From a virus, in IMG/VR virus record IMGVR_UViG_3300032093_000065, positions 1-64,000 of that record: 64,000 nt of DNA; one strand, written 5' to 3'. Made by a program: the position numbers and the translations under genes. Numbering within the stretch: position 1 is the stretch's first letter; every line of letters begins with the position of its first letter. The notes below the pieces were generated by a model. The model did no database searches and had not been told where the DNA came from. It worked only from the letters and a program-made list of their open reading frames with translations. This document shows positions 17,363-25,991 of this stretch, piece by piece.

Positions 17363-17543
17363 GGTATTTCCTCGAGTCGTTAACTATAAGCAAAGAAGAA
17401 TCACCATCAGCTTGAGTAATCTCCAGGCTTAAATCGACAGGAGTATTCCATTCTGTAGATTGTATAGCCTCGTTCAAATTTTTCAAAATATCTAAAACAG
17501 CTTCGCTATTCTCTGCTTTTATGTTTATAGATATTTCAATCAT
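17331..17543 (-). CDS. Hypothetical protein (70 aa)
   Basis: Encodes MIEISINIKAENSEAVLDIL followed by NLNEAIQSTEWNTPVDLSLE. Alternating beta and alpha segments look like a small ferredoxin-like domain. It begins 20 nt after the portal stop and overlaps the next gene by 32 nt. Function unknown. Confidence 0.55.
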   Translation of the reverse strand: MIEISINIKAENSEAVLDILKNLNEAIQSTEWNTPVDLSLEITQADGDSSLLIVNDSRKYHGVKINCCGQ

Positions 17544-17563
17544 ATTATCTTTCTTAGTTAAAT

Positions 17564-19477
17564 TTATTGCCCGCCAAATTGCTGCTGCATTACCATCTGA
17601 CCTCCAGCTGTTCTAGCCTGCTGCCGGATGTTTTCAATAGTTTGTTTAACCGCAGCGTGCAAAGTTGGATCTTGCCCTTTTAGCTTTGTCATTTCTGACT
17701 GTCTTTGAGATTCAGGGACGCTAAGAAGCTGAGAAGCTATAGCCTCGGCTTTAGCCTGCAGCTCTTGAGGTGTTATTTTTTGGCCTGGCTGCGTTGGCGT
17801 AGTCAGAGACATCTGCTGAGCCGCCGCGTCCATTGGCCCTGCTGGAGGTTGGTTTGGAGGAGTTGCTCCTCCAGGTGCCGGAGCTCCGCCGGTAGCTGGG
17901 GCTGCTCCGGGTGCGGGAGGAGCCTGCGGAGGTGGCGCGGCCATCTGATCCATGATAGAAGCAGTATCCATTTCTTCTTGAAGTTTGGCCTGCTCTTCTT
18001 GTTTGAACCTCTGCTCTTCCAGAGTTTGTCTTGTTTCTTCCTTGAAATCCAAACCCATACCGCGAAGAGCTGTGGTCTGGCTGATTTGCTGAGCTTGCAT
18101 TAGCTGCAGCTTTGCCATCACGTTGTTCATGTCGTCGGTCAAAGTAGGAGGCAATAGAGAAGCTCTGGCCGGTTCCCAGCCCATAGAGTCAGCTGTCCGC
18201 ATGGTAACGAACGTCAAGAAGTCGTTCATGTAATGAGTTAAATAAGTCCAGCTAGACTGGAAAAGTCTAATAGCTGGAAGCATAGCTTGAAGACTTAGGG
18301 TGCCGTTGTACAGCTCTGCCGGCATGCCGAACCCGTTCAACAAAGTAGTTATGCCTTGTTGCATTAATTCTGTAGGTGCGAGCTTGCTGGCTTCTCCGCC
18401 TAGCATTTGATACTGGATAGGATGGCTCAAGAAATGCCAAGCTGCTGGGTCTCTGCGCCTTTTACGTAGCATACTTTGTACTTGAGACGAGAACCCGCCC
18501 AAGTCCATGTTCATCAAAGGGTCTCCAGCTTCTGGGTTACTGGAACTGCTGGGAGCTGGGGTTAAAACCCTAAAAGGCACAACGTAGTCCAAGGCTATGG
18601 CTTCGTTATATCTGTGAAGAACTTGGCAGTACCAAGCCTGACGGAAATTAACCAGAGTTCTAGATATGCCCCATCCTCTAGACCTTACACCTGCAAGAGT
18701 TGGCTCGTGCATGTGGAAAACAACGTCTTTATCAAAAAGCAAGTAGCCGTTTGACTGTATGGCTTCGACAACTTCCCAAGGAACTGTAGGCAGTACTTGC
18801 GGATCGCCTCTTCTAACTTGCAGTCTGTAGTCTTCAGGTATTCTCCAGATATATTCTCTGAAGTCATTTATCATGTCATACCGTATTTCCATTTCATACG
18901 GAGACCAGCGTTTGATTGTTATTTGTTTTTCGTCAGTAAGACGTCTGTCTACCCTGTGCCATTTACCGGAATATCCGCATTTAGGATTGGGGCATTTAGC
19001 GACAAAATCAGGCATCTGCCATTTAAAAGAAAAAACAGGGTTTTTCATCATCTCTGTTAGAGGGACGTCAAAATAACATTTTGGGCAACTTAGATAACGT
19101 CTAAAAGGCAAAACTAAACTTGTAAAGCTATTTCCGTAGCACAAAAAGTCTAAAGCAACAGAGTGTAGAACTTGCTTTACTTTTAAAACGTTATTTAAAA
19201 ATATCTCGTACTTCTGTCTTTCGTCGTCTCCTAACTTTTCTCCATCTTGAGATTCAACTTTTATGTCAGTAATGAAATAAGAAACTATGCGCCTGGCTGC
19301 TTCTCTGATCATTGAGTTTACGTGAAAAGTAAACTCACAAAACCTAAGGGCATCGCGGATATTTTCCGGCATCACCGTGGACGCGTAGTCCATGAACGGA
19401 TCTGGAAAAGGCTCTTCGCCCCTGTTCAGGTTCCAGTTCTTGCCTATAGAACTTTCAAAAAGGTCGCCGGATGGCAT
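17564..19477 (-). CDS. Portal protein
   Basis: 637 residues. The central portion matches the phage portal pattern: NSMIREAARRIVSYFITDI near the start, a WHRVDRR region, YMLFD-type segment YLLFDKDVVFHMHEP, RGWGISRTLVNFRQAWY, and a helical section ending in NGFGMPAELYNGTLS. The C-terminal 135 residues are Gln, Pro and Ala rich and probably disordered. An unusual insert near 130-165 has two Cys pairs (CPKC, CPNPKC), a possible zinc site. In known phages portals form the dodecameric DNA gate of the head and lie near terminase and capsid genes, which are not in this window. Confidence 0.8.
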   Translation of the reverse strand: MPSGDLFESSIGKNWNLNRGEEPFPDPFMDYASTVMPENIRDALRFCEFTFHVNSMIREAARRIVSYFITDIKVESQDGEKLGDDERQKYEIFLNNVLKVKQVLHSVALDFLCYGNSFTSLVLPFRRYLSCPKCYFDVPLTEMMKNPVFSFKWQMPDFVAKCPNPKCGYSGKWHRVDRRLTDEKQITIKRWSPYEMEIRYDMINDFREYIWRIPEDYRLQVRRGDPQVLPTVPWEVVEAIQSNGYLLFDKDVVFHMHEPTLAGVRSRGWGISRTLVNFRQAWYCQVLHRYNEAIALDYVVPFRVLTPAPSSSSNPEAGDPLMNMDLGGFSSQVQSMLRKRRRDPAAWHFLSHPIQYQMLGGEASKLAPTELMQQGITTLLNGFGMPAELYNGTLSLQAMLPAIRLFQSSWTYLTHYMNDFLTFVTMRTADSMGWEPARASLLPPTLTDDMNNVMAKLQLMQAQQISQTTALRGMGLDFKEETRQTLEEQRFKQEEQAKLQEEMDTASIMDQMAAPPPQAPPAPGAAPATGGAPAPGGATPPNQPPAGPMDAAAQQMSLTTPTQPGQKITPQELQAKAEAIASQLLSVPESQRQSEMTKLKGQDPTLHAAVKQTIENIRQQARTAGGQMVMQQQFGGQ

Positions 19478-19481
19478 TTTT

Positions 19482-19667
19482 CTAGTCTCGTTTTAAAAGC
19501 TTAGATGAAACAGCGTCGGATAAAGACTTGGTCACATGAGTCTCCAAATCAGAGAACTCCGCCGAAGCCTCCTTCAACGCTTTCGTAGTCTGGCTCTCCC
19601 GAGTCGACTCCGGAAAATTCTGGGGAGTTATCCCCTTCGCTATCACCGCTCTCTTTTCCATTTTCAA
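19482..19667 (-). CDS. Small hypothetical protein overlapping upstream gene
   Basis: 61 residues from a TTG start (MKMEKRAVIAKG). It overlaps the end of the preceding gene by 119 nt in another frame and stops 4 nt before the portal start. The helical, polar composition (TKALKEASAEFSDLETHV) looks protein-like, and the overlapped part of the upstream gene is low-complexity, so either frame may be the one under selection. Confidence 0.35.
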   Translation of the reverse strand: MKMEKRAVIAKGITPQNFPESTRESQTTKALKEASAEFSDLETHVTKSLSDAVSSKLLKRD

Positions 19668-20349
19668 GTTCCCCTGTGGCTATGTCGACTATACCAAGCT
19701 CCTTGGCCATTTCAGAAGTAAGATTTTTAGAGCTTCCGACGGGAACTACGCAAATTTCAAAAGGATCGCATTCAAACTTTATAGGAAAATTTTTAACAGA
19801 AGGATCTAGTAAGAATAAGCTTTTAGTACCCTGCACGTAAACACCTACTGGTTTTCTTTCTTCATTAGGACGCATGTTACAATAAGGATAAAACTCAGCG
19901 GATCCTCCAAAACGTTTGTCAGTTACAAATATTAAATAATTGCTAACAACTTTAACTTCATGGTATTTAAAAGATATAGAGCCGCAGCCTGGCATATCAA
20001 AATAAACTTTTGTTTGAGGTGACGTTACAGCTGCTTTGGGCAAAACGGCTGCGGGATGCGCGTGATTAATTTCATTGATGTTAGGTATAGCCCTTCCTAC
20101 TTTAATAACGTCTCTGGGTAAATCTTCTGAAGAAGCTAGTTTGAACAAGTTACTAGCAATCTCTTCCCTGTTAACCACGTTGTTCCCCTTTTTGTCAGGT
20201 CCTGAAGTCTTACCGCTTAATCTATCAAGGCTGATAGTAAACGACTCGCCCAAATGCGCCCTGTCAGGGTCAACAACTATCTCAGTGATTTGTTTGTTGT
20301 GAAAAATAGTAGACTGAGATTTGCCCGATACTGCGGAGTCAACGCTCAT
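19549..20349 (-). CDS. Hypothetical protein, probable structural or portal-associated
   Basis: 266 residues. The middle section is beta-rich (KVYFDMPGCGSISFKYHEVK, VYVQGTKSLFLLDPS) and the C-terminus is acidic and Ser/Gly-rich (about the last 45 residues). It immediately precedes the portal gene. The sequence recalls structural proteins that sit near portals but I did not recognise a family. Confidence 0.6.
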   Translation of the reverse strand: MSVDSAVSGKSQSTIFHNKQITEIVVDPDRAHLGESFTISLDRLSGKTSGPDKKGNNVVNREEIASNLFKLASSEDLPRDVIKVGRAIPNINEINHAHPAAVLPKAAVTSPQTKVYFDMPGCGSISFKYHEVKVVSNYLIFVTDKRFGGSAEFYPYCNMRPNEERKPVGVYVQGTKSLFLLDPSVKNFPIKFECDPFEICVVPVGSSKNLTSEMAKELGIVDIATGELENGKESGDSEGDNSPEFSGVDSGEPDYESVEGGFGGVL

Positions 20350-20430
20350 GGCTTTCCTTTCATGTAAATCTGTCTTATGAAAATACTATATCCAATCTTA
20401 TCTTATTAACCAGACCTTTACCCAATAGCT

Positions 20431-20467
20431 AAAAAAAACCCGGCCTGACTCTAACGAGTCAAGCCGG
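20431..20467 (-). terminator. Rho-independent terminator
   Basis: GC-rich 12-bp stem with one mismatch (20440-20451 with 20456-20467), a 4-nt loop, and eight T in a row on the minus strand at 20438-20431. It ends the transcript of the 302-residue gene and separates it from the portal cluster. Confidence 0.85.
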
Positions 20468-20481
20468 ATCAGGCATCAGGT

Positions 20482-21390
20482 TCATAAGTTGGCCTTAGCC
20501 CACTCGAACCTCAAATGCCTTGCTAGGTCGGTGGGGTTAGACACCCCATCTCGAAGGGTGGTGTTGTTGACAGCCACTATCTGCGGCTGTCTGTTGAAGG
20601 GCACAAACTCGAACATGTCGAGCACAGCGCCTCCAGCCTGGATAGGCCTCCGGAGGTGGCGAGGAGCTATCCGAATATCGAACAGCTGCACGTCGTCCTC
20701 AGAAATCATGGAGTGAGCCTCCATGGTCTCCTCGAAGATTCTCTTTAGAGTTTCTGGTGGGAGAGCCATGAACTCTTCCTTGCTCCTAGTCTTCCTAGGA
20801 ACAAGTTCAGCCACAACCGTGCCTGGCTCCGTGGCCACCCCGGGCTGTACCCATTCCAAGACTTTGGCTTCGGGAGGAAGCTCTAGCACGTCTTGGTTCT
20901 CAAATTCAATAAAGATGTTTCCATCTTTAACGATTTGAGAAATTTTCCCGCCGGTTGATACGGTGCCAGGGTGAGGCGGGCCGCGCCAACCAGGGGAAGT
21001 TGAAGCCATGGCTGTTTCAATAAGCCATGGCTGTGGGAGCGGGTTAGCCCACTCAAATTGCTTCCCGAAGGAAGCAAGAAGAATAGGTCCTCTAATCTCA
21101 GGTGCCATTTTTGGTGGCCTCTGAGAGTACAGGTATCGGAACATGACGCCCGCCACGTCTTGTTCCTCTGAGGAAAACCTACAGTTTATAGCTGTAGGGT
21201 CCTCGGCCCGCTCGTTGTAGAGAGTCAGCCCCCTGTGGTCAAAGCAGTATCGGTGTACTGCTAGGACATGCCCATCTGGGCGAGGTCCGCCCTGCCACAT
21301 GGTCATGAACCTGCCGGTTCCTACCGGCTGGAGGCCTCCCTTGAAAGGGGCTTTTGGGTGACAGGAGTAAAACACAGAAACCTTCTTCAT
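20482..21390 (-). CDS. Hypothetical protein (302 aa), GC-richer than neighbours
   Basis: Start chosen at the ATG at 21390 (MKKVSVFYSCHPKAPF) because GGAG lies 7 nt upstream; a longer frame begins with an unlikely leader. The protein is rich in Pro, Arg and Trp, with WRGPPHPGTVSTGG, a beta-rich centre (GNIFIEFENQDVLELPPEAK) and APRHLRRPIQAGGA. Base composition and codon use are visibly richer in G and C than either side. It has its own terminator. Function not recognised; possible recent acquisition. Confidence 0.65.
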   Translation of the reverse strand: MKKVSVFYSCHPKAPFKGGLQPVGTGRFMTMWQGGPRPDGHVLAVHRYCFDHRGLTLYNERAEDPTAINCRFSSEEQDVAGVMFRYLYSQRPPKMAPEIRGPILLASFGKQFEWANPLPQPWLIETAMASTSPGWRGPPHPGTVSTGGKISQIVKDGNIFIEFENQDVLELPPEAKVLEWVQPGVATEPGTVVAELVPRKTRSKEEFMALPPETLKRIFEETMEAHSMISEDDVQLFDIRIAPRHLRRPIQAGGAVLDMFEFVPFNRQPQIVAVNNTTLRDGVSNPTDLARHLRFEWAKANL

Positions 21391-21467
21391 CGCTAGACTC
21401 CATTCCAGAATCACCGCTGACCAATAGATGCGGTGCATATGATTATGACGTTTTCCTTAACTGTTAT

Positions 21468-21761
21468 TTAACTGTTCAAGTATTCGCCATCATTAACAAA
21501 AGACTCTTCTTGATTAAACAAAGGAAAGCGTGACGAGCCGTCTAAAGAAATAAGATACTTAGCCGGACCTTTAGTTATGTTCCACTTCTCGCCGTAAAAC
21601 ACGCCTCCATACATTCTTTTGTTAGCCTCAAGTAAACGAGTCAAAGACTCAGCTGCCAGCTGCGCTGAGTCAAACTCTGTAATGCTAGGAGGTTCTCCTT
21701 CGTTTACAGCTAACACATAGAATTTAAAGTTGTCTGGATAGTCGCTGCTTGTGTTACTCAT
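21468..21761 (-). CDS. Hypothetical protein (97 aa)
   Basis: Begins MSNTSSDYPDNFKFYVLAV and continues with NEGEPPSITEFDSAQLAAES, a mixed alpha/beta pattern. It overlaps the end of the next upstream gene by 8 nt, suggesting translational coupling. No family recognised. Confidence 0.6.
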   Translation of the reverse strand: MSNTSSDYPDNFKFYVLAVNEGEPPSITEFDSAQLAAESLTRLLEANKRMYGGVFYGEKWNITKGPAKYLISLDGSSRFPLFNQEESFVNDGEYLNS

Positions 21762-22020
21762 TTTCTGAAGCCTCAGGTTCTACATACAAAACTGTTACAG
21801 AAGACGTGATCATCTTTACTGTGTTTTCTTTATCCATCCATTCCATGTGTATGGATGGCGGAGATGCGTACACTAACTGGTTTGAAGTCTGCTCTACCCA
21901 ATCGTTTATAAGCTTGTCTACTTCAGTAGTTTTATCTAGCAGGTCCCAGCCAGTCAGCGAGTTCTCTGAAGTTTTTCGCATAAGTATCTGACCGAAAAAA
22001 ACTTTGCTCTTAGTTAACAA
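21754..22020 (-). CDS. Hypothetical protein (88 aa)
   Basis: Begins MLTKSKVFFGQILMRKTSEN and ends in an acidic tail (PEASENE). Overlaps genes on both sides by about 8-11 nt, typical of a coupled operon. Function unknown. Confidence 0.6.
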   Translation of the reverse strand: MLTKSKVFFGQILMRKTSENSLTGWDLLDKTTEVDKLINDWVEQTSNQLVYASPPSIHMEWMDKENTVKMITSSVTVLYVEPEASENE

Positions 22021-22702
22021 CTGGCACCATCACTTTCTGCATTTGAATAGTTTCTTGTTCAGGAGGCGCAAAAGACACGTAAGGGTAAAGGCAAGATTTA
22101 ATATAAGCCAAGCGCTTTGGCCCCGACACTCCTGAAACGTGTATTTTAAATGGAGTAGGGCTTACTGGAAAAGAAAACCCTTCAAAAGACATATCTCCTT
22201 GAGCTAACCTTTCCGCGTTTTCACAGTTGATTCCCCAATCTCTTGGAGGACATGAGCACAGACTAGGATCACTAGACCATTCGTTAGGATCAGGTATATA
22301 AGCTGTGTGCATAAAACAAGATAGAACTAGCTGTCTCACTTTACAGCAAGCTATAACCCCGTTTAGTAGATTATATATTTCAGGCCAGAATTCTATTTTG
22401 CAGCCGTACAAAGTTTTATTCCAAAAATGGTCTAACCCTTTAAACAAAGGTCTGTCGTAGATTAAAGCAAACACGGCTTCACTATTGTCTTTCTTAAGCA
22501 TCCATTCTTCTACAGGGTCCGTTGTCAAATTAGCTTCAGTGAATAACAAGCCATGGTTAAAAAAAACAAACTCCGAAGAGAGTTCAGACAGCTTGTGGGC
22601 CATCTGAACTCTCTTCACTGGAGGCAGTTTCCTGATCTCTTCGGCAGAAAGAGTTTCACTTTTGTAAAAGCCTTCCTGCCTTGGAAAATCAGAATGAATC
22701 AT
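22010..22702 (-). CDS. Hypothetical protein (230 aa)
   Basis: A Cys-rich central part (VIACCKVRQLVLSC, LCSCPPRDWGINC) is followed by a Pro-rich beta segment. No known motif recognised. Overlaps the following gene by 11 nt and the preceding one by 14 nt, so it belongs to the same operon as its neighbours. Confidence 0.65.
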   Translation of the reverse strand: MIHSDFPRQEGFYKSETLSAEEIRKLPPVKRVQMAHKLSELSSEFVFFNHGLLFTEANLTTDPVEEWMLKKDNSEAVFALIYDRPLFKGLDHFWNKTLYGCKIEFWPEIYNLLNGVIACCKVRQLVLSCFMHTAYIPDPNEWSSDPSLCSCPPRDWGINCENAERLAQGDMSFEGFSFPVSPTPFKIHVSGVSGPKRLAYIKSCLYPYVSFAPPEQETIQMQKVMVPVVN

Positions 22703-23315
22703 CTCTTACTTCCGAAGATGTCATTACGTCTAAACCTGTGGCAGCGCAGAAGTCTCTAACGGCTTCAGACTGCTTTTTAGTGTTAGACAAATCAACAGTA
22801 GACAAGTCTAAACCAAAATACTTGAATATGCCCGACAAAGAAATCCTAGACTGCTCGTCAGCAGAAGAAAGGAAAACCCTGGTCGGATCCATGAAAATAT
22901 TCTTGACCGTGTGATCACCGAAAAGCCAGTAATACACAAAGTCAATACGCGCTATGTCGGCCTTTGGGCATTCTTTGATGACCTGAGCTGACACAGAACG
23001 CATAAAATTCTTGGCGTTAAAACCATAGACCCTTATACGGCTATAGTCTAAGTTGCCAATATATTTAACGAAGTCATGAGCAGCGTTTCCACCTGAAAAG
23101 TCAAAAGTTTCTCCCATTGAACTGATCATATGTATGTCAGTTACAAGACTGGTGATTGGTTTGGAAGAAGCTGTGCTCCTAATTTCGGAATAAGCTTTTT
23201 CCAAATACTCTTCTATGACCTTTGGGTCTTTGTAGTTCTTGGGAGCTTTTGGTGCAGACACGTAGCTCTGGAACTCTGGAGCAGCAACGCTGGTGTAACC
23301 GATGTAATAAATCAT
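22689..23315 (-). CDS. Hypothetical protein (208 aa)
   Basis: Begins MIYYIGYTSVAAPEF. Contains LVTDIHMISS with GETFDFSGGNAAHDFVKYIG and RIRVYGFNAKNF, then ARIDFVYYWLFGD and FKYFGLDL. The arrangement of Asp residues faintly recalls a DEDD exonuclease/RNase H fold, but catalytic motifs are not clear enough to name it. Function unknown. Confidence 0.6.
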   Translation of the reverse strand: MIYYIGYTSVAAPEFQSYVSAPKAPKNYKDPKVIEEYLEKAYSEIRSTASSKPITSLVTDIHMISSMGETFDFSGGNAAHDFVKYIGNLDYSRIRVYGFNAKNFMRSVSAQVIKECPKADIARIDFVYYWLFGDHTVKNIFMDPTRVFLSSADEQSRISLSGIFKYFGLDLSTVDLSNTKKQSEAVRDFCAATGLDVMTSSEVRDDSF

Positions 23316-23326
23316 TGGATCCTTCC

Positions 23327-23551
23327 TTAGTCTTGAGAATCTACAAACCTAACAGACTCAAAGGGCACTTTGACCTTCAAAGGCCCACTAACGCCTCTGT
23401 CGTCCAATAGTGTAAGCAAGGCATACTCCACACCTTCTTCCACCACAGGCAAACAGCCGGCATTGAAAAACACTCCCTTTCTTATAACCCTCCCGTCAGG
23501 TAACTTGATAATACCCCTAGATTTAAAAACAAAAACTCTGTCAGTTTTCAT
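23327..23551 (-). CDS. Hypothetical protein (74 aa)
   Basis: Beta-rich small protein (MKTDRVFVFKSRGIIKLPDG, then RVIRKGVFFNAG). Sits 2 nt downstream of the acyl carrier protein gene. Not recognised. Confidence 0.6.
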   Translation of the reverse strand: MKTDRVFVFKSRGIIKLPDGRVIRKGVFFNAGCLPVVEEGVEYALLTLLDDRGVSGPLKVKVPFESVRFVDSQD

Positions 23552-23553
23552 TC

Positions 23554-23802
23554 TTAAACCCCAACAGCAAGTTTGCAGACAGCTTCGCTAATAGCGTTGA
23601 CTGACAAGTCGCAGCTATTCTTTGGAAGGCTCTCCGCTAACTTGGTTAGATCAAATCTTCCCTCGATCGTGTAAACGATATCGAGGTAGTCCAGGCTGTC
23701 TAAGCCCAGAGAGCTCAAAGGCTCGTCATGAGAAATGTTTTTTAAACCAGTAACCTCCTGTATGCACGCAGACACTTCATTCTTTACATCATCCTGAGAC
23801 AT
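23554..23802 (-). CDS. acpP: Acyl carrier protein
   Basis: 82 residues from the ATG at 23802, chosen because GGAG precedes it and the ACP fold begins at once (MSQDDVKNEVSACIQEV). The phosphopantetheine attachment motif is LGLDSLDYLDIVYTIEGRF, with the modifiable Ser in DSL followed by a second acidic helix. Length matches ordinary ACP (about 80). It would need a holo-ACP synthase, presumably from the host. No fatty-acid or polyketide gene is nearby, so the acyl group and partner are unknown. Confidence 0.85.
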   Translation of the reverse strand: MSQDDVKNEVSACIQEVTGLKNISHDEPLSSLGLDSLDYLDIVYTIEGRFDLTKLAESLPKNSCDLSVNAISEAVCKLAVGV

Positions 23803-23815
23803 GACCACTCCGTGC

Positions 23816-24037
23816 CTATGGGTACTCGCAAACTTGTGACCATAGTGTTTCATCCGCCGGGGTCACAGACCAGCGGTTGAGCCCAAGCTTATCTTGCTGG
23901 TGCCTTCTTATACTATCTACGACTCTTCTGAGTTCAAGTAGAAGTGAGTCTATTTCTTTTAAAGTTTCTTTGTCCGCACAATCTTGTTTTTGTTCTACGT
24001 ACTTGCCTATTATCTTTCTTACGTCTTCATACGCCAT
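23816..24037 (-). CDS. Hypothetical helical protein (73 aa)
   Basis: MAYEDVRKIIGKYVEQKQ then a charged helix (LKEIDSLLLELRRVVDSIRR) typical of a short coiled coil. It starts 3 nt after the resolvase-like gene stops and lies upstream of the ACP gene. Unknown function. Confidence 0.6.
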   Translation of the reverse strand: MAYEDVRKIIGKYVEQKQDCADKETLKEIDSLLLELRRVVDSIRRHQQDKLGLNRWSVTPADETLWSQVCEYP

Positions 24038-24040
24038 AGC

Positions 24041-24703
24041 TTAGTCCTCTGCAGAATCATCCTTAGGTTCAGCGAAACTTAAACCTTTAGCATAATTCTC
24101 CAGGGCAAGCAAACAAACAAAAGCAGAGTCGGCAGCGTTATCAAACCCGGCTGACTCGTAGTTAACCGGATCGTAGTCTGTTTTAAACATTTCATTACAA
24201 GCTTTTATCATGTCTGACTTGTTGGCATTTCCTTTTCCCGTGGCTCTTTTCTTTATTGTGCCTATCGGGAAACTTCCACAAGGAATTCCATTTTCTTCTG
24301 CCCAGGTGCATACCGTTGCCTTGAGGGCTCCAAAAAATTCACAAGAGGTAGCTGCCCTAGCCAGTATAGAGTGCATGTTGAACTTGGTTAACTTTTCAGA
24401 AGGCGTGTACTTGACGTCTTCAAAAGCAATTATGTCTGGTTTAAGAATAGACAAAAATTGCCTTAAACGAACAAATCTGAGCGCGCCGCTGTCATAGGAG
24501 CCGGCTGAAAGATCCCACTGACCTATGTGCATTTCTATATTTTCAGGAGCTACTAGCTGCTTTTCTTTTATGTAACAGTAGCTGTACCCACAGTTAGTGC
24601 CTAAGTCTAAACCTAATACTATATTTGTTTTAGGTTCGGCTGGTGGTTTTATAAAAAATTCTTTAAAAACCCACGGGTCACTACACATGTTGTACTTACG
24701 CAC
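24041..24703 (-). CDS. RuvC-like Holliday junction resolvase (RNase H fold)
   Basis: 220 residues; a start at the MCSDP Met five codons later is possible. Catalytic acidic positions are visible in order: Asp in VLGLDLGTNCGYS, Glu in IIAFEDVKYTP, and Asp in the C-terminal GFDNAADSAFVCLLAL. The spacing matches RuvC-type endonucleases that cut four-way junctions as dimers. In a phage it would resolve recombination intermediates before packaging, working with the SbcCD- and RecA-like proteins of the replication block. Confidence 0.75.
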   Translation of the reverse strand: MRKYNMCSDPWVFKEFFIKPPAEPKTNIVLGLDLGTNCGYSYCYIKEKQLVAPENIEMHIGQWDLSAGSYDSGALRFVRLRQFLSILKPDIIAFEDVKYTPSEKLTKFNMHSILARAATSCEFFGALKATVCTWAEENGIPCGSFPIGTIKKRATGKGNANKSDMIKACNEMFKTDYDPVNYESAGFDNAADSAFVCLLALENYAKGLSFAEPKDDSAED

Positions 24704-24717
24704 TGGCTGGCTCTTTC

Positions 24718-25467
24718 TTAATTGCGTTCCAATTCCTTATATTCCTGGAACAAGTAATGAGTCAGTAAACAGTCAAAGTCTGCTTCGTGCGCTTTATTCA
24801 TGTCCAGGTTATGCTTTTTAGCCAAGTCGTATTTAACCGAGCAATGGTTATCCAAAGAGCCTTTTACAGAAGACCCTCCAAGCCTGTAAGCTCTTTTGCA
24901 AAAGTCTAACCAAGTCTCTTCGTCCGATATCTCTGGGAAAAGCTGAACGCTTTTTTCTATGCTCAAAGTGTCCAGGTACTCGTCAGGTTTGAACTTTAAA
25001 CGCATACCTCCTTCAGATATTTCGCTGAGTATTCTGTCTAACATTGGTTGGTCTAATCTTAAACCGTTATGCGCTATAAACTTAAATCCGTTTTTCTTGC
25101 ATTCATTAACTAAGCTGTGAAATTCTCTAAGAACTTTTTCTGGGATATCCCCTTGTCTCAACCTGTCTACTGATATTCCGTATACCTTGCCTGTAGCTAC
25201 ACCTTTTTTGTATTCAAACTGATTTTTAGTCCTAGCTATTCTATCGGATATCCAGTAATGAAACTCAGGCGGTTGACCCCTTAACCAGTTTAAAGTCCTA
25301 GAGCCAGAGTCAACCACCTTGTTGTTTTCAACTACTGCCCAGCCTATTTGGCCAGGAATGTCTATTGTCAAATCCAGGCCCGTAGTCTCTATGTCAAAAA
25401 CTAGATAGCTATCTGGAAGCTTACCTAATTTTTCAGAGGCGTATTTGAGCCACGAGCCAGGATTCAT
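24718..25467 (-). CDS. DnaQ-type 3'-5' exonuclease (DEDDh)
   Basis: 249 residues. Exo I motif YLVFDIETTGLDL near residue 20, Exo II FKFIAHNGLRLDQPMLDRIL, and Exo III with His and Asp (NKAHEADFDCLLTHYLF) identify the DEDDh family. It is longer than a minimal DnaQ domain, with an insert before Exo II. A free exonuclease of this kind may proofread, trim ends or degrade host DNA. Confidence 0.85.
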   Translation of the reverse strand: MNPGSWLKYASEKLGKLPDSYLVFDIETTGLDLTIDIPGQIGWAVVENNKVVDSGSRTLNWLRGQPPEFHYWISDRIARTKNQFEYKKGVATGKVYGISVDRLRQGDIPEKVLREFHSLVNECKKNGFKFIAHNGLRLDQPMLDRILSEISEGGMRLKFKPDEYLDTLSIEKSVQLFPEISDEETWLDFCKRAYRLGGSSVKGSLDNHCSVKYDLAKKHNLDMNKAHEADFDCLLTHYLFQEYKELERN

Positions 25468-25479
25468 CGCTTCTCCAAA

Positions 25480-25989
25480 CTATCGTCGCTTGAAAATTTT
25501 CCAAGGCCTGACGATGTAATCGTACCAGCGAATCCTAGCTTTGTTTATAAAAGCTTGCTTTGCTTTAAAGCCCGCTTCAATTATATGCGCGTCGTTAAAA
25601 GGAGGATCGTCTGAATCGACGTGGACGTCTCTTATCGCATAGAAAAAAGCGCCTGTGATGACTTGCCCCATACGCACAAGAATTACGGCTTGATGCGAAG
25701 GAGGCAAGTCAAAAAAGCCACAGGCTGCGATAGCTTCTTCTGGAGACTTGTAACCTTTGTCTCCTTGGTCTAAACAAGCTTTAAAATAATTAGCATATCT
25801 CTCAACCAGAACACCAAGGTCATTTTCAGAAATGTTGAACTTTTCTATTAGCTCTTTAGCTATAGGTTCCGACACTTCATTCTCATAAGCCATCAAAGCA
25901 GACTTCATGAGGTTAGGCCAAGCGTAAGCAATGTCCCTACTAGGGTTGTACCTGCGCCTGTCTACATGACCTTTGATGTTCATACCCAT
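25480..25989 (-). CDS. Hypothetical protein (169 aa)
   Basis: Mostly helical (SPEEAIAACGFFDLPPSHQA, VILVRMGQVITGAFFYAIRD). A second Met two codons in may be the true start. It is 2 nt from the ThyX gene, in the nucleotide-metabolism neighbourhood. Not recognised. Confidence 0.65.
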   Translation of the reverse strand: MGMNIKGHVDRRRYNPSRDIAYAWPNLMKSALMAYENEVSEPIAKELIEKFNISENDLGVLVERYANYFKACLDQGDKGYKSPEEAIAACGFFDLPPSHQAVILVRMGQVITGAFFYAIRDVHVDSDDPPFNDAHIIEAGFKAKQAFINKARIRWYDYIVRPWKIFKRR

Positions 25990-25991
25990 GT

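Noticed and set aside
17705-18103. Plus-strand Arg/Ser/Cys-rich frame
   Set aside because: Antisense to the Pro/Ala/Gln-rich end of the portal; composition artefact.
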